Below are positions 51,888 to 60,012 of a stretch of 64,000 bases of DNA, in pieces; within the stretch, counting starts at the first letter, position 1, and each line of letters starts with the position of its first letter. The stretch is from Cohaesibacter gelatinilyticus. GTDB taxonomy: Bacteria > Pseudomonadota > Alphaproteobacteria > Rhizobiales > Cohaesibacteraceae. The stretch lies in the NCBI RefSeq assembly GCF_900215605.1, contig NZ_OBEL01000004.1, positions 310,001 through 374,000 of the forward strand, in the 5' to 3' direction. Under the pieces are notes generated by a model. The model had not been told where the DNA came from. It did not search any database and was given only the letters and a program-made list of their open reading frames with translations. The position numbers were made by a program, and so were the translations under genes.

Positions 51888-53447
51888 CTATTCGGCTGCT
51901 TCGGCTGGTTGGGACGGGGTGCGGTCGAAATCTTGCGGGAACAGACGCAATGCGGACAGAACCGGCATAGGTGTCAATCCACCCATGGCACAGAGGGAAC
52001 CATCTGTCATGATTTCGCAGAGATCTTCAACCAGTGCGATATTATTGGCGACATTCTCGCCGCGTAAGATTTTCTCGACGGTCTCGCGGCCACGCACCGC
52101 GCCAACGCGGCACGGCGTACATTTGCCACAACTTTCAACCTGACAGAATTCAAACGCAAAGCGAGCCATATCGGCCATATCGACTGTGCTGTCGAAAACA
52201 GTGATGCCACCATGGCCGAGCATGGCCTGACTTTGGGCCAAGCTTTCATAATCCATTGGCAGATCAAGCATGTCCTCAGAGACATAAGCGCCCAATGGAC
52301 CGCCAAGCTGAGCGGTGCGAAATGGCTTGCCGGAAAGGGTGCCACCACCAAAATCTTCTATCAATTCGCGGATGGTTACGCCGAAGGCTTTCTCAACCAA
52401 ACCACCTTGTTTGATGTTACCAGCCAATTGGAAAGGCTGGGTGCCGGTCGAGCGCCCCATGCCATAGTTCTTGTAGAAGTCGGCTCCGTTGGCCAGAATG
52501 ATGGGAACAGACGCAAGGGTCAGAATGTTGTTGACGATGGTCGGTTTGCCAAACAGGCCTACTATGGCCGGTATTGGCGGTTTGGAGCGCACGGTACCAC
52601 GCTTGCCCTCGATGGAGTTGAGCATGGAGCTCTCTTCACCACAAATATAAGCACCTGCTCCTTTACGAATGGAAAGCGTAAAGCTCTTACCGCTGCCCTG
52701 AATATCGTTGCCCAGCCAATTGGCTCTTGTCAGGACATCAATGGCACGGTTCATCTTGGAGATGGCGTGAGGATATTCGGAGCGAATATAGACATAGCCT
52801 TTTGTTGCGCCCGTTGCGATACCTGCGATGATCATTCCTTCGATCAGGCAGAATGGATCACCTTCCATCAGCATGCGGTCGGCAAAGGTACCACTATCGC
52901 CTTCATCGGCGTTGGCACAGATATATTTCTGCTCGACAGATTGGTCGAGCACAGTCTTCCATTTGATGCCTGCGGGGAAACCAGCACCCCCGCGGCCTCT
53001 GAGACCGGATTCCGTTACCTCGGCACAAATGTCCGCAGGCATGAGGGCCAAAGCCTTTTTGAGCCCGGCCAGCCCACCATGTTGCTCATAAGCGTTCAGA
53101 TCCAGCGGATCGGTCAATCCGACGCGAGCAAAGGTAAGGCGTTCTTGATTTTTGAAGTAAGGTATTTCTTCGGTCAGACCCAGACCAAGTGGATGGTCGC
53201 TACCAGCCTGCATGGCGTCAAACAGGCTATCGACAGCATCCAGTGTGACAGGAGCAAAGGCCAGGCGCCCCTTTTCCGTCTCAAGCTCTACCATCGGTTC
53301 CAGCCATAACATACCGCGAGAGCCATTCCGAACGATGATCAGATCCACATTACGCTCATTGCCCAATACAGCAAAACGCTCAGCAATTTCATCAGCACCG
53401 ACTGAGAGAGCGGCAGCGTCATCCGGTATATAAAGGATCATGCTCAT
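51888..53447 (-). CDS. fdsB: NAD-dependent formate dehydrogenase beta subunit FdsB
   Basis: 519 residues, NuoF-like. FMN-binding GRGGAGFPAGIKW, NADH-binding GAGAYICGEESSMLNSIEG and the [4Fe-4S] ligands ESCGKCTPCRVG with a later SLCAMGG are complete. A thioredoxin-like N-terminal domain of about 100 residues lacks cysteines, as is usual for FdsB. It transfers electrons from FdsA to NAD+. Overlaps fdsG by 4 bases. Confidence 0.96.
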   Translation of the reverse strand: MSMILYIPDDAAALSVGADEIAERFAVLGNERNVDLIIVRNGSRGMLWLEPMVELETEKGRLAFAPVTLDAVDSLFDAMQAGSDHPLGLGLTEEIPYFKNQERLTFARVGLTDPLDLNAYEQHGGLAGLKKALALMPADICAEVTESGLRGRGGAGFPAGIKWKTVLDQSVEQKYICANADEGDSGTFADRMLMEGDPFCLIEGMIIAGIATGATKGYVYIRSEYPHAISKMNRAIDVLTRANWLGNDIQGSGKSFTLSIRKGAGAYICGEESSMLNSIEGKRGTVRSKPPIPAIVGLFGKPTIVNNILTLASVPIILANGADFYKNYGMGRSTGTQPFQLAGNIKQGGLVEKAFGVTIRELIEDFGGGTLSGKPFRTAQLGGPLGAYVSEDMLDLPMDYESLAQSQAMLGHGGITVFDSTVDMADMARFAFEFCQVESCGKCTPCRVGAVRGRETVEKILRGENVANNIALVEDLCEIMTDGSLCAMGGLTPMPVLSALRLFPQDFDRTPSQPAEAAE

Positions 53448-53968
53448 GACAGGCTCTCCTTCATGCTCTTGCTAATGGATGCATCAAGAGAGGCGTCACT
53501 TACACGCCCAAGCAGACGCTCGTTGACCATGGCAGAAGGACCAAGTGCGCAATTGCCGAGACAATAAACCGGCTCGATTGTGATGCCGGATACAGAGGTG
53601 CCGAAATCATCCATGCCATGCTTGGAGAGAATGCGATCAATCAATGCATTGGCCCCAACGGATTGACACGCTTCAGCTCGACACAATTTTACAACAACCT
53701 TACCTGCAGGTTTCGTACGGAAATCATGATAGAAGCTGACCACACCGTGAATCTCGGCTTTGCCAACATTCAGGATATCTGCAAGGACTGGCTGTAGTGC
53801 AGGGGATACAAGGCCGAACTCTTCCTGCATGGCATGCAAAATTTCCAGCAAATTTGCGGTGTCATTGCCGTATTCCGCGCAAATCATGCGCGTACGCGCT
53901 TCCCACTCGGCGTCAAGCGGGTCTGTATGTTCTGGGTTAGCCCCAATTGCGGGCATGGGTGGCGTCAT
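53444..53968 (-). CDS. fdsG: NAD-dependent formate dehydrogenase gamma subunit FdsG
   Basis: 174 residues from ATG 53968, preceded by GGAGGA at 7 bases; an upstream in-frame ATG lacks one. NuoE-like [2Fe-2S] protein with ligands in CRAEACQSVG and in VYCLGNCALGPS. First gene of fdsGBA-fdhD-fdsD, a typical order for soluble molybdenum formate dehydrogenase of methylotrophic or autotrophic bacteria. Confidence 0.94.
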   Translation of the reverse strand: MTPPMPAIGANPEHTDPLDAEWEARTRMICAEYGNDTANLLEILHAMQEEFGLVSPALQPVLADILNVGKAEIHGVVSFYHDFRTKPAGKVVVKLCRAEACQSVGANALIDRILSKHGMDDFGTSVSGITIEPVYCLGNCALGPSAMVNERLLGRVSDASLDASISKSMKESLS

Positions 53969-54356
53969 GATCGGGTCCTCCAGGCATTCGGACTGCATGA
54001 GCAGGATGGTCTTTTCGAATGCAAATTGTCTGCCTGACGCATATAGTGGTCTTATCGCGTCAAAGCGTTGCTTTCATGGATGCCATGGATGGGAATGCAT
54101 AGGCCAATTGTTATTGACTATCACCCTATAGAGGACATCTATCAAAGCCGGGCCTCAAGACGCATTATAGCGCAAATGAGCCATTCTTGCTTGCAAATTG
54201 GCGTGAGGGGAAGACGTGAACCCGAAGCAATTATCTCTCAACCTGCTGATTGAGAGGTAATTGGTGATGAACATGCTGAACGCATTGCAGTTTGACAGGA
54301 CCTCTGATTAAGTTTGCAGTCTGATTTTATGCGTGTTGGGAAGAGACCTCCATTCC
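53969..54356. other. Intergenic region between fdsG and the YdcF-like gene
   Basis: 388 bases with divergent promoters but no gene seen. It contains a strong inverted repeat at 54229-54262. Confidence 0.5.
54229..54262. repeat. 13-bp inverted repeat between fdsG and the YdcF-like gene
   Basis: AATTATCTCTCAA (54229-54241) and TTGAGAGGTAATT (54250-54262) match at 12 of 13 positions, with loop CCTGCTGA. It is about 95 bases before the YdcF-like start. It could be an operator or a hairpin in that gene's leader. Confidence 0.5.
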
Positions 54357-55142
54357 ATGTCCGATATGATATTTTTTCTTTTATCCAAGACATTGGTTGT
54401 TGGCTTGCGGGTCGAGAGCTGGATCCTATTTGGTATGTTGGTGACCATATGGTTCAGTTATCGCAATCAGCGCCGCGCTTCGCTGGTAACGGGCCTTATT
54501 ATCGCTGGTGCTGTCTTTGCATTCTCGCTTTTTCCGTTGGGGTACCCTTTCCTGCAAAGCTTGGAACGGCAATACCCGGCCTCTCCCTCTCTTTCTCAAG
54601 TTGATGGCGTGATTGTTCTTGGGGGTGGGGAGCTTTCTGCTCGCAGTGCCTATTGGAAACAGAGCCAAATGAGCGGCAGTGCTGAGCGTTTGATTTTTGG
54701 AGCCAGTTTGGCGCAACAGTTTCCAGAAGCAAAAATCGTCTTCTCAGGTGGTTCCTCTCGATTGAGAGACCAGTTGAATGAAGGACCCACTGAGGGACAA
54801 GTCGCACGAGATCTTCTATTACGCCTTGGAGTTTCTGCCGATCGACTGGTAATCGAAAGCAGAGCTCGCAATACCCATGAGAATGCGATTTTTCTCTATG
54901 ATTTGGTCAAGCCCAAACCAGATGAAACCTGGGTCTTGGTGACGAGTGCTTTCCATATGTCCCGTTCCATGCGCAGTTTTGAACGCGCCGGATGGTCCAA
55001 TGTCGTAGCCTATCCCGTCGATTATCAAACTGGTGCCTTTAGTGATGATATCGGTTGGGGGTTATCCGGGCATTTGGATGGGTTCAACACCGCCATCAGG
55101 GAATGGGTCGGACTTCTGGTTTATGATCTGACCGGAAGATAA
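54357..55142 (+). CDS. YdcF/ElyC-family membrane protein (DUF218)
   Basis: 261 residues from ATG 54357, with GGGAAGAG upstream; a GTG eight codons earlier is a weaker start. Two N-terminal membrane helices (about 1-65) are followed by the DUF218 domain: VDGVIVLGGGE, 'IVFSGGSSRLRD' and ESRARNTHENA, and VTSAFHMSRSMRSFERAGW. Relatives such as ElyC and SanA act in envelope metabolism. No functional partner is seen in the neighbourhood. Confidence 0.85.
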   Translation: MSDMIFFLLSKTLVVGLRVESWILFGMLVTIWFSYRNQRRASLVTGLIIAGAVFAFSLFPLGYPFLQSLERQYPASPSLSQVDGVIVLGGGELSARSAYWKQSQMSGSAERLIFGASLAQQFPEAKIVFSGGSSRLRDQLNEGPTEGQVARDLLLRLGVSADRLVIESRARNTHENAIFLYDLVKPKPDETWVLVTSAFHMSRSMRSFERAGWSNVVAYPVDYQTGAFSDDIGWGLSGHLDGFNTAIREWVGLLVYDLTGR

Positions 55143-55260
55143 GTCTGGTCCCGATCGCCACAATCGTGGATATGGCCATCGGGATGCTTCAAGCTGACAC
55201 GGCACTCTAATAGCAGGCATGAATTTTGGCAGCGAGGTGTGATTGCCGACGGGGCTGTCA

Positions 55261-55641
55261 CTATTTCATCGAGCTGATACCGAACATATTGCCTTCGCTA
55301 TCTTGGCAGAGCGAGACGAAGCCGAACTCACCGATTGAAAATTTTGGTCTGACAACCTGTCCTCCCGCATCTCCCACGCGGGCTTCTTCCACCGCGCAGT
55401 CTTGTGCGGAAAAATAGACGATGGTTCCGCCAAATCCTGGCGAAGCATGTGGGGACTTGGTAAGTGCGCCACCGGCACCATAGACAGACATATCAGCTGG
55501 AAAGCTCATCATCTGATTTTCTCCGGTTGGATCGCCAATTGGTTCCAATTTGCAATCCAGGATGGTCTCGTAAAAGGTGACAGCTCGATCTAAATCCGAG
55601 ACATAAATATCGAACCAACCGATTGCGTTCATTTTAGACAT
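55261..55641 (-). CDS. VOC-family glyoxalase/bleomycin-resistance-like protein
   Basis: 126 residues from ATG 55641, preceded by GGAG. It has the beta-alpha-beta-beta-beta pattern of VOC proteins, 'GWFDIYVSDLDRAVTFYETIL' region, and 'FGFVSLCQDSEGNMFGISSMK' as the typical end. The specific activity is not predictable. It is divergent neither from nor in operon with its neighbours on clear grounds. Confidence 0.85.
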   Translation of the reverse strand: MSKMNAIGWFDIYVSDLDRAVTFYETILDCKLEPIGDPTGENQMMSFPADMSVYGAGGALTKSPHASPGFGGTIVYFSAQDCAVEEARVGDAGGQVVRPKFSIGEFGFVSLCQDSEGNMFGISSMK

Positions 55642-55710
55642 GGTCAACTCCACTTCATTGTTTCCGTTGCCCAAAATGTAATGTCTCAGTATTGACCCGT
55701 ATTGTAGATA

Positions 55711-56451
55711 TCAGACATCGAACTTTTTTGAATATTGCCCTGGCGTATATCCGGTAGCATTGCGAAAGGCATGGATGAAGTGAGACTGATCGGCATAGGA
55801 CAGCGATGGCTCACCACGGATGGACTGCTGCAATCTGAGAACCTTCAGGAAATCATGGGGTGCAAAGCCAGTGGTGCGTTTCAATATTCGTTGCAGTTGA
55901 CGCGTTGACAGATCTGATATCTCCGCCATATCGGCAACTGAGTGAATATCGTCAATATGCAGGAATATTCTCTCCGTTACCGGATTTTTGATTACCAAAT
56001 TGTCCTTGACCAGTTGCTCCACAAAATCACAAAAGATGCTCTGCTGAACGTCAAAATTCTGACCGATAAGAGCCGCATTCAAGCTAATCAAGGGAAGTTC
56101 GCCTCGATAGGCGCTATCTACCAGACCGTAAGTGGCTTTAATGCTATCTTGCTGCCATACGCCGGGCAGAAATCGAATATTGACGAAGTGAAATTCTTTC
56201 TTGAGATTAAGTTCTTCGGAACTGGCTTTGAGTCTGGTTAATCCTGCGACTTCGACGTTGCGCTGATCAAAAATCAGATAGGTGCAGGCATCAGGTAAGG
56301 CATGAAACCGATAGTTATCCGTTAGCGGCGTGGTTGTTCGTAGCTCCAGAAAACGATGCACGATGCCTTTCAAATGCGCTGGTGGTTCAGCTTCTACAAA
56401 CTGCACTGCTTCAACTGCACGTTCTTTGCTGTTGCCCTTTGGGTCGTACAT
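55711..56451 (-). CDS. AraC-family transcriptional regulator
   Basis: 246 residues from ATG 56451; the longer reading overlaps the upstream AraC gene and has no family match. The N-terminal sensor domain has DACTYLIFDQ, and the C-terminal pair of HTHs ends LSYADQSHFIHAFRNATGY-TPGQY. It follows another AraC gene on the same strand. The target may be the VOC gene immediately downstream. Confidence 0.82.
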   Translation of the reverse strand: MYDPKGNSKERAVEAVQFVEAEPPAHLKGIVHRFLELRTTTPLTDNYRFHALPDACTYLIFDQRNVEVAGLTRLKASSEELNLKKEFHFVNIRFLPGVWQQDSIKATYGLVDSAYRGELPLISLNAALIGQNFDVQQSIFCDFVEQLVKDNLVIKNPVTERIFLHIDDIHSVADMAEISDLSTRQLQRILKRTTGFAPHDFLKVLRLQQSIRGEPSLSYADQSHFIHAFRNATGYTPGQYSKKFDV

Positions 56452-56546
56452 TGCCTGGTTTCCCCATCGTGGAATCAAGTCTGATCTCCATCGGACTATC
56501 CTAAAGTAAATTCGGGTGTGAATGGACAGGAAAGCGAAAACTGCTG

Positions 56547-57440
56547 TTAGACGTTTGTGGTCAGCCGTTGCCATTGACCAGGAGAAATGCCGAAGGTTGA
56601 TTTGAAGTGTCGGCTCATGTGGGGTTGGTCACTGAAACCCGCCATGATAGAGGCATTGACCAAGCTATTGCCCTTTTGAATTTCGGCACGAGCCAGATCA
56701 AGACGACGGAGCATTTGATAGCGATAGGGGCTGGTTCCAAGAGCTTTACGGAATTGGCGAGCAAGTGAAAATCGATCTTGGCCGGAAACCGTTTCCAGTT
56801 CATCTGATGTAACCGGACGTTCAAGGTTGGCTTCCAGATAGTCCTTTGCCCGTTTGATGGCCTTGAGATCAATCAGACTGCCGCTAGATCGTTTCACGGA
56901 TTGGTCATTGGCGAGTAAACCGTCTGCCAGCAGCACGGCTATTTCATCCAGCGCAGTTGGTTCCAACTCGATGGCCATATCAGCAAATGCAGTCTGAATT
57001 GCGTGAAATAGCCGTGGATCTGTCAGAATGGCCTCTTTGACGAACGGAAGCGTTGATGCCCCATCTCCAAGTGCTGCACGGATCAGAGAGGGGTCAATAT
57101 AGAGCATCTTATAGTGAAAGCCCTCATCAGAACCTGCACCACCATCGTGCACTTCGTCAGGATGTAACACCATCACGCGCCCGGCCGTGCTGGCAGTACG
57201 AGCTCCTCGATAGGAAAAACTTTGAATGCCATGAATGGTATAGCCAATGGAATAGGTGTCATGGCGATGGGGCGCATATGCGTCACCGGAAAAGAAAGCT
57301 TCAATGCGATGGATGCCCGGTTGGTATGGTGCAGCCTCGACCCAATCGCGTTTGCACGATCGTTCAAGACCGGGAGCAATGTCTTGTGCTTTCAATTCAT
57401 CAGATGATGCCACGATCAAAACTGGTTGCCTCCCAATCAT
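56547..57440 (-). CDS. AraC-family transcriptional regulator with cupin sensor
   Basis: 297 residues. The cupin-like N-terminal AraC-binding domain (YAPHRHDTYSIGYT, 'VLHPDEVHDGG') is followed by two HTHs (ASIMAGFSDQPHMSRHFKST, FGISPGQWQRL). LysE-type exporter operons often carry this AraC class, and a LysE gene lies 490 bases away, beyond a cupin gene. Confidence 0.86.
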   Translation of the reverse strand: MIGRQPVLIVASSDELKAQDIAPGLERSCKRDWVEAAPYQPGIHRIEAFFSGDAYAPHRHDTYSIGYTIHGIQSFSYRGARTASTAGRVMVLHPDEVHDGGAGSDEGFHYKMLYIDPSLIRAALGDGASTLPFVKEAILTDPRLFHAIQTAFADMAIELEPTALDEIAVLLADGLLANDQSVKRSSGSLIDLKAIKRAKDYLEANLERPVTSDELETVSGQDRFSLARQFRKALGTSPYRYQMLRRLDLARAEIQKGNSLVNASIMAGFSDQPHMSRHFKSTFGISPGQWQRLTTNV

Positions 57441-57531
57441 CAGGCTCGTACGTCAAGTGCCATCCATAGACCATATCAAATCAATAGCAGGGCATCTCGA
57501 ACTCGCAATTCAAGAAAGCAGGATCATAAAG

Positions 57532-57888
57532 ATGAAAGCAATCAACCTTTCAGAAAAGCTCTCTCATTTTTCATCCCATTGGGACCCTCATGTGGTGTCC
57601 GACTATAATGGCAATGACGTCATGGTCGTGAAATTCGTGGGAGAATATCCTTTCCACAAACATGAAACCACTGATGATTTCTTTCTGGTGCTCGAAGGTG
57701 AGATGCAGATGGATATAGAAGGAGAGCCTTCCCATACAGTCAAAGCGGGAGATTTGTTTGTCGTTCCCAAAGGGGTAGTGCACCGTCCGCGCGCTGAGAA
57801 AGAGGTGAAAGTGCTTTTGATTGAACCAAAAGGCGAGCCGAACTCGGGAGATTCTGATCGGGAACCAGCTCAGAAACCACGTATTTAG
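57532..57888 (+). CDS. Small cupin-domain protein
   Basis: 118 residues. A single double-stranded beta-helix with metal-ligand His in FHKHETTDDFFLVLEGEMQM and the second cupin motif in GDLFVVPKGVVHRPRA. The start lies after a weak AGCAGGA. Enzyme or sensor function is unknown. It stands alone, divergent from the AraC gene. It is too far from the methylthioribose cluster to be assigned as its methylsulfurylase. Confidence 0.82.
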   Translation: MKAINLSEKLSHFSSHWDPHVVSDYNGNDVMVVKFVGEYPFHKHETTDDFFLVLEGEMQMDIEGEPSHTVKAGDLFVVPKGVVHRPRAEKEVKVLLIEPKGEPNSGDSDREPAQKPRI

Positions 57889-57926
57889 GAGAAGCATCAA
57901 AGGCAGGGAGAAGTCCCTGCCCTCAT

Positions 57927-58553
57927 CTATTGTGTTGTGCTTACGGTTGCCATTCTGAAGCCGGCGAAAAGGAGTGCACCGCCAGCCAGTTTGTTTATGA
58001 CACCCACGAACCAATCCTTGAAGCCGCCTCGGGCCAATCGGTCACCAAGAAACGCGTAACAAGTATAGGATGCCAGATCCAGTGCCAATGTGGTGATGCC
58101 CATGACAAGTAGCTGAGGCAGGATCGGAAAGCTTGTATCCATGAATTGTGGCAAGATGGCCGCAAAATAGAGCAAGGCTTTCGGATTGGCGAACTCAATT
58201 ACAAACCCATGAGTGAATAGCTTGAGCGGGCCCGATTTCTGCTGATTGGCATTCAATTTGATCGCACCCGATGAGCTGAAGATTGCCATCAAACCTAGCC
58301 AGACCAGATAGGCAACACCGGTCCACTTGATCACTGAGAATAAAAGATTGGATGCAACAATGAGCGCTGCAATACCAGTGGCAGACAGGATAAAGTAAAT
58401 CACATTGGCGGAGGCTATGCCTACGACACCAGCCATGGCCCGGCGTCCACCGTTGGCAGCTCCTTGTGAGGCCACTGCGATGGCGGCAGCTCCAGGAGTG
58501 AAGACGACGATCGTCGTTGTCAGGAAAAAAATCAAATAAGTATCAAGAGACAT
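57927..58553 (-). CDS. LysE/RhtB-family amino-acid exporter
   Basis: 208 residues with six hydrophobic segments and the family N-terminal block FTPGAAAIAVASQGAANGGR. It exports amino acids or similar solutes. It is followed by nothing on its strand and preceded by a RidA gene 57 bases upstream, with an Lrp regulator divergent, a common exporter neighbourhood. Confidence 0.9.
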   Translation of the reverse strand: MSLDTYLIFFLTTTIVVFTPGAAAIAVASQGAANGGRRAMAGVVGIASANVIYFILSATGIAALIVASNLLFSVIKWTGVAYLVWLGLMAIFSSSGAIKLNANQQKSGPLKLFTHGFVIEFANPKALLYFAAILPQFMDTSFPILPQLLVMGITTLALDLASYTCYAFLGDRLARGGFKDWFVGVINKLAGGALLFAGFRMATVSTTQ

Positions 58554-58610
58554 TTTTCAGCTCCTTTTGGAGAATTTTTGAGACAGATCTGGACTAGATA
58601 TGGCTTGCTG

Positions 58611-58997
58611 TCATGCCATGGCGATAATCTCGATCTCTATCAGCCAATGGGGATCTAACGTTTGCAGCACAATTGCCGTCGTTGGAACATGGCGCTCACC
58701 GAGCGCTTTCAGACGGGCATTCTGGTTTTTCTCGGCATGAGCGGGATCCGTCAGGTAGCTTGTCACCCTCATGATGTTTTCCGTACTCATGTCAGCAGCA
58801 GCGAGGATTGTTCGAATATTGTTCCAGACAAGATCAAGCTGCTCATCCAGACTTTCCGGTGGTGTGCCATCTTGCAAGAGACCCATTGTGCCGCTGACCA
58901 ATAACTGCCGTTTGACCCCGGATATCTCCAATGCATGAATATAGTCCTCGGTTGCAGGATAAATTCCGTCTGTAGGGTTGATTATTCTTTGTTGCAT
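58611..58997 (-). CDS. RidA-family (YjgF/YER057c/UK114) protein
   Basis: 128 residues. It has 'SGTMGLLQDGTPPESLDEQLDLVWNNI' and the Arg in VTSYLTDP region, with 'TTAIVLQTLDPHWLIEIEIIA' as the typical C-terminus (usually VEIEAIA). RidA proteins hydrolyse reactive imines or enamines from PLP enzymes. It is probably co-transcribed with the LysE exporter gene. Confidence 0.88.
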   Translation of the reverse strand: MQQRIINPTDGIYPATEDYIHALEISGVKRQLLVSGTMGLLQDGTPPESLDEQLDLVWNNIRTILAAADMSTENIMRVTSYLTDPAHAEKNQNARLKALGERHVPTTAIVLQTLDPHWLIEIEIIAMA

Positions 58998-59114
58998 GAT
59001 GAATATCCTTTCGTAATATAAATAGATATCGAAAATTTATTCGGCTCAATTGAAATTTGCCGAATGAAATTAAAAACAGAAGATATTCAGCCAAACGGAC
59101 AAGGGAGCCCGGTA

Positions 59115-59594
59115 GTGGACGATTTTGATCGAAAAATATTAGGAGAAATGGTTGGTGATGCGCGGCAGACCTATGGCGATATCGGCAAATCTGTGGGTCT
59201 GTCGGCCCCGGCCGTGCATGAGCGGGTCAAGCGCTTGAAGGCTGCGGGAACCATAACTGGGACATCAGCTCAGGTCGATGCGCATGCGATCGGCAAGCCA
59301 TTTCTGGCTTTTGTTCATGTCAATTCAAAAGGCTGGGGCAAAAGCGAACGGATGATGCGTTTGCGTGAATATCCGGAAGTCGAAGAGCTCCATTCCGTCA
59401 CAGGTGATACTTGTGTAATCATGAAAGTCCGAACGGCTGATGCGCAGGCGATGGAGCAATTCCTTGCCCAGATCTATGCTCTGCCAGGAGTACAGGGTAC
59501 CAAGAGTTATGTGGTGTTGAGCACCTATGTCGAACGCCCGGTTCAAGCAGAAGTAACCGAAGAATGGCCTGAGATTCCTCTGCCACCCGAATAG
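59115..59594 (+). CDS. Lrp/AsnC-family transcriptional regulator
   Basis: 159 residues from GTG 59115 with GGGAG upstream; an ATG at 59064 would add 17 residues but has no ribosome site. N-terminal HTH starts DDFDRKILGEMVGDARQTYG, followed by the RAM/AsnC ligand domain (MKVRTADAQAMEQFLAQIY). It is divergent from ridA-lysE, so it probably senses an amino acid and controls its export. Confidence 0.88.
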   Translation: MDDFDRKILGEMVGDARQTYGDIGKSVGLSAPAVHERVKRLKAAGTITGTSAQVDAHAIGKPFLAFVHVNSKGWGKSERMMRLREYPEVEELHSVTGDTCVIMKVRTADAQAMEQFLAQIYALPGVQGTKSYVVLSTYVERPVQAEVTEEWPEIPLPPE

Positions 59595-59631
59595 CTTGAT
59601 CTGGAGAGTATCGATCGCCCTGGTTGCTGGT

Positions 59632-59910
59632 TCATAAGATCGATAGATAATGAGGGGTGTTCGCGACTGGTTGATATCCCTTGCGCAGTTTGGAATTCAG
59701 AAGGGCATCCAGAGCTTCCTGTGCGCTGGCCGTATCAGCAAAATGCATATTCAGCTGTTGTCCTAGTGTGCCAATGCGTCCGTAGCTGCGTTCCAGTGTG
59801 ATCCCGCCGAAAAGATCATTGCTTAGATCAAGACAGTAGAAGCGTGCCATATTCTTTGATGAGTCACGACGGTGGAGCAGATAGGGTGTTTGGAGCGATA
59901 TTTGGGTCAT
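59632..59910 (-). CDS. WGR-domain protein
   Basis: 92 residues made of a single WGR-like domain (RSYGRIGTLGQQLNMHFAD, then a Lys-rich KLRKGYQPVANTPHY tail). WGR domains bind nucleic acid, often next to ligase or PARP domains; stand-alone bacterial copies have no settled role. Convergent with the Lrp gene and not in an operon. Confidence 0.85.
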   Translation of the reverse strand: MTQISLQTPYLLHRRDSSKNMARFYCLDLSNDLFGGITLERSYGRIGTLGQQLNMHFADTASAQEALDALLNSKLRKGYQPVANTPHYLSIL

Positions 59911-60012
59911 ACCCCAATGTGCCGTGAGGAATTGGTGGCGTCCAATGAAAGATGGGAATCAATAAAGTCCCATTGATTCCCATTCTTGATCATTTGATTG
60001 GAGCAGCGATAC

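Noticed and set aside
50873-53309. Two plus-strand frames of 365 codons antisense to fdsA and fdsB
   Set aside because: Codon-bias shadows of genes with complete cofactor motifs.
57532-57888. The small cupin as the missing methylthio-xylulose-5-P methylsulfurylase
   Set aside because: It is 40 kb from the RLP, has no shared operator and sits among AraC and LysE genes; similarity is only to cupins in general.
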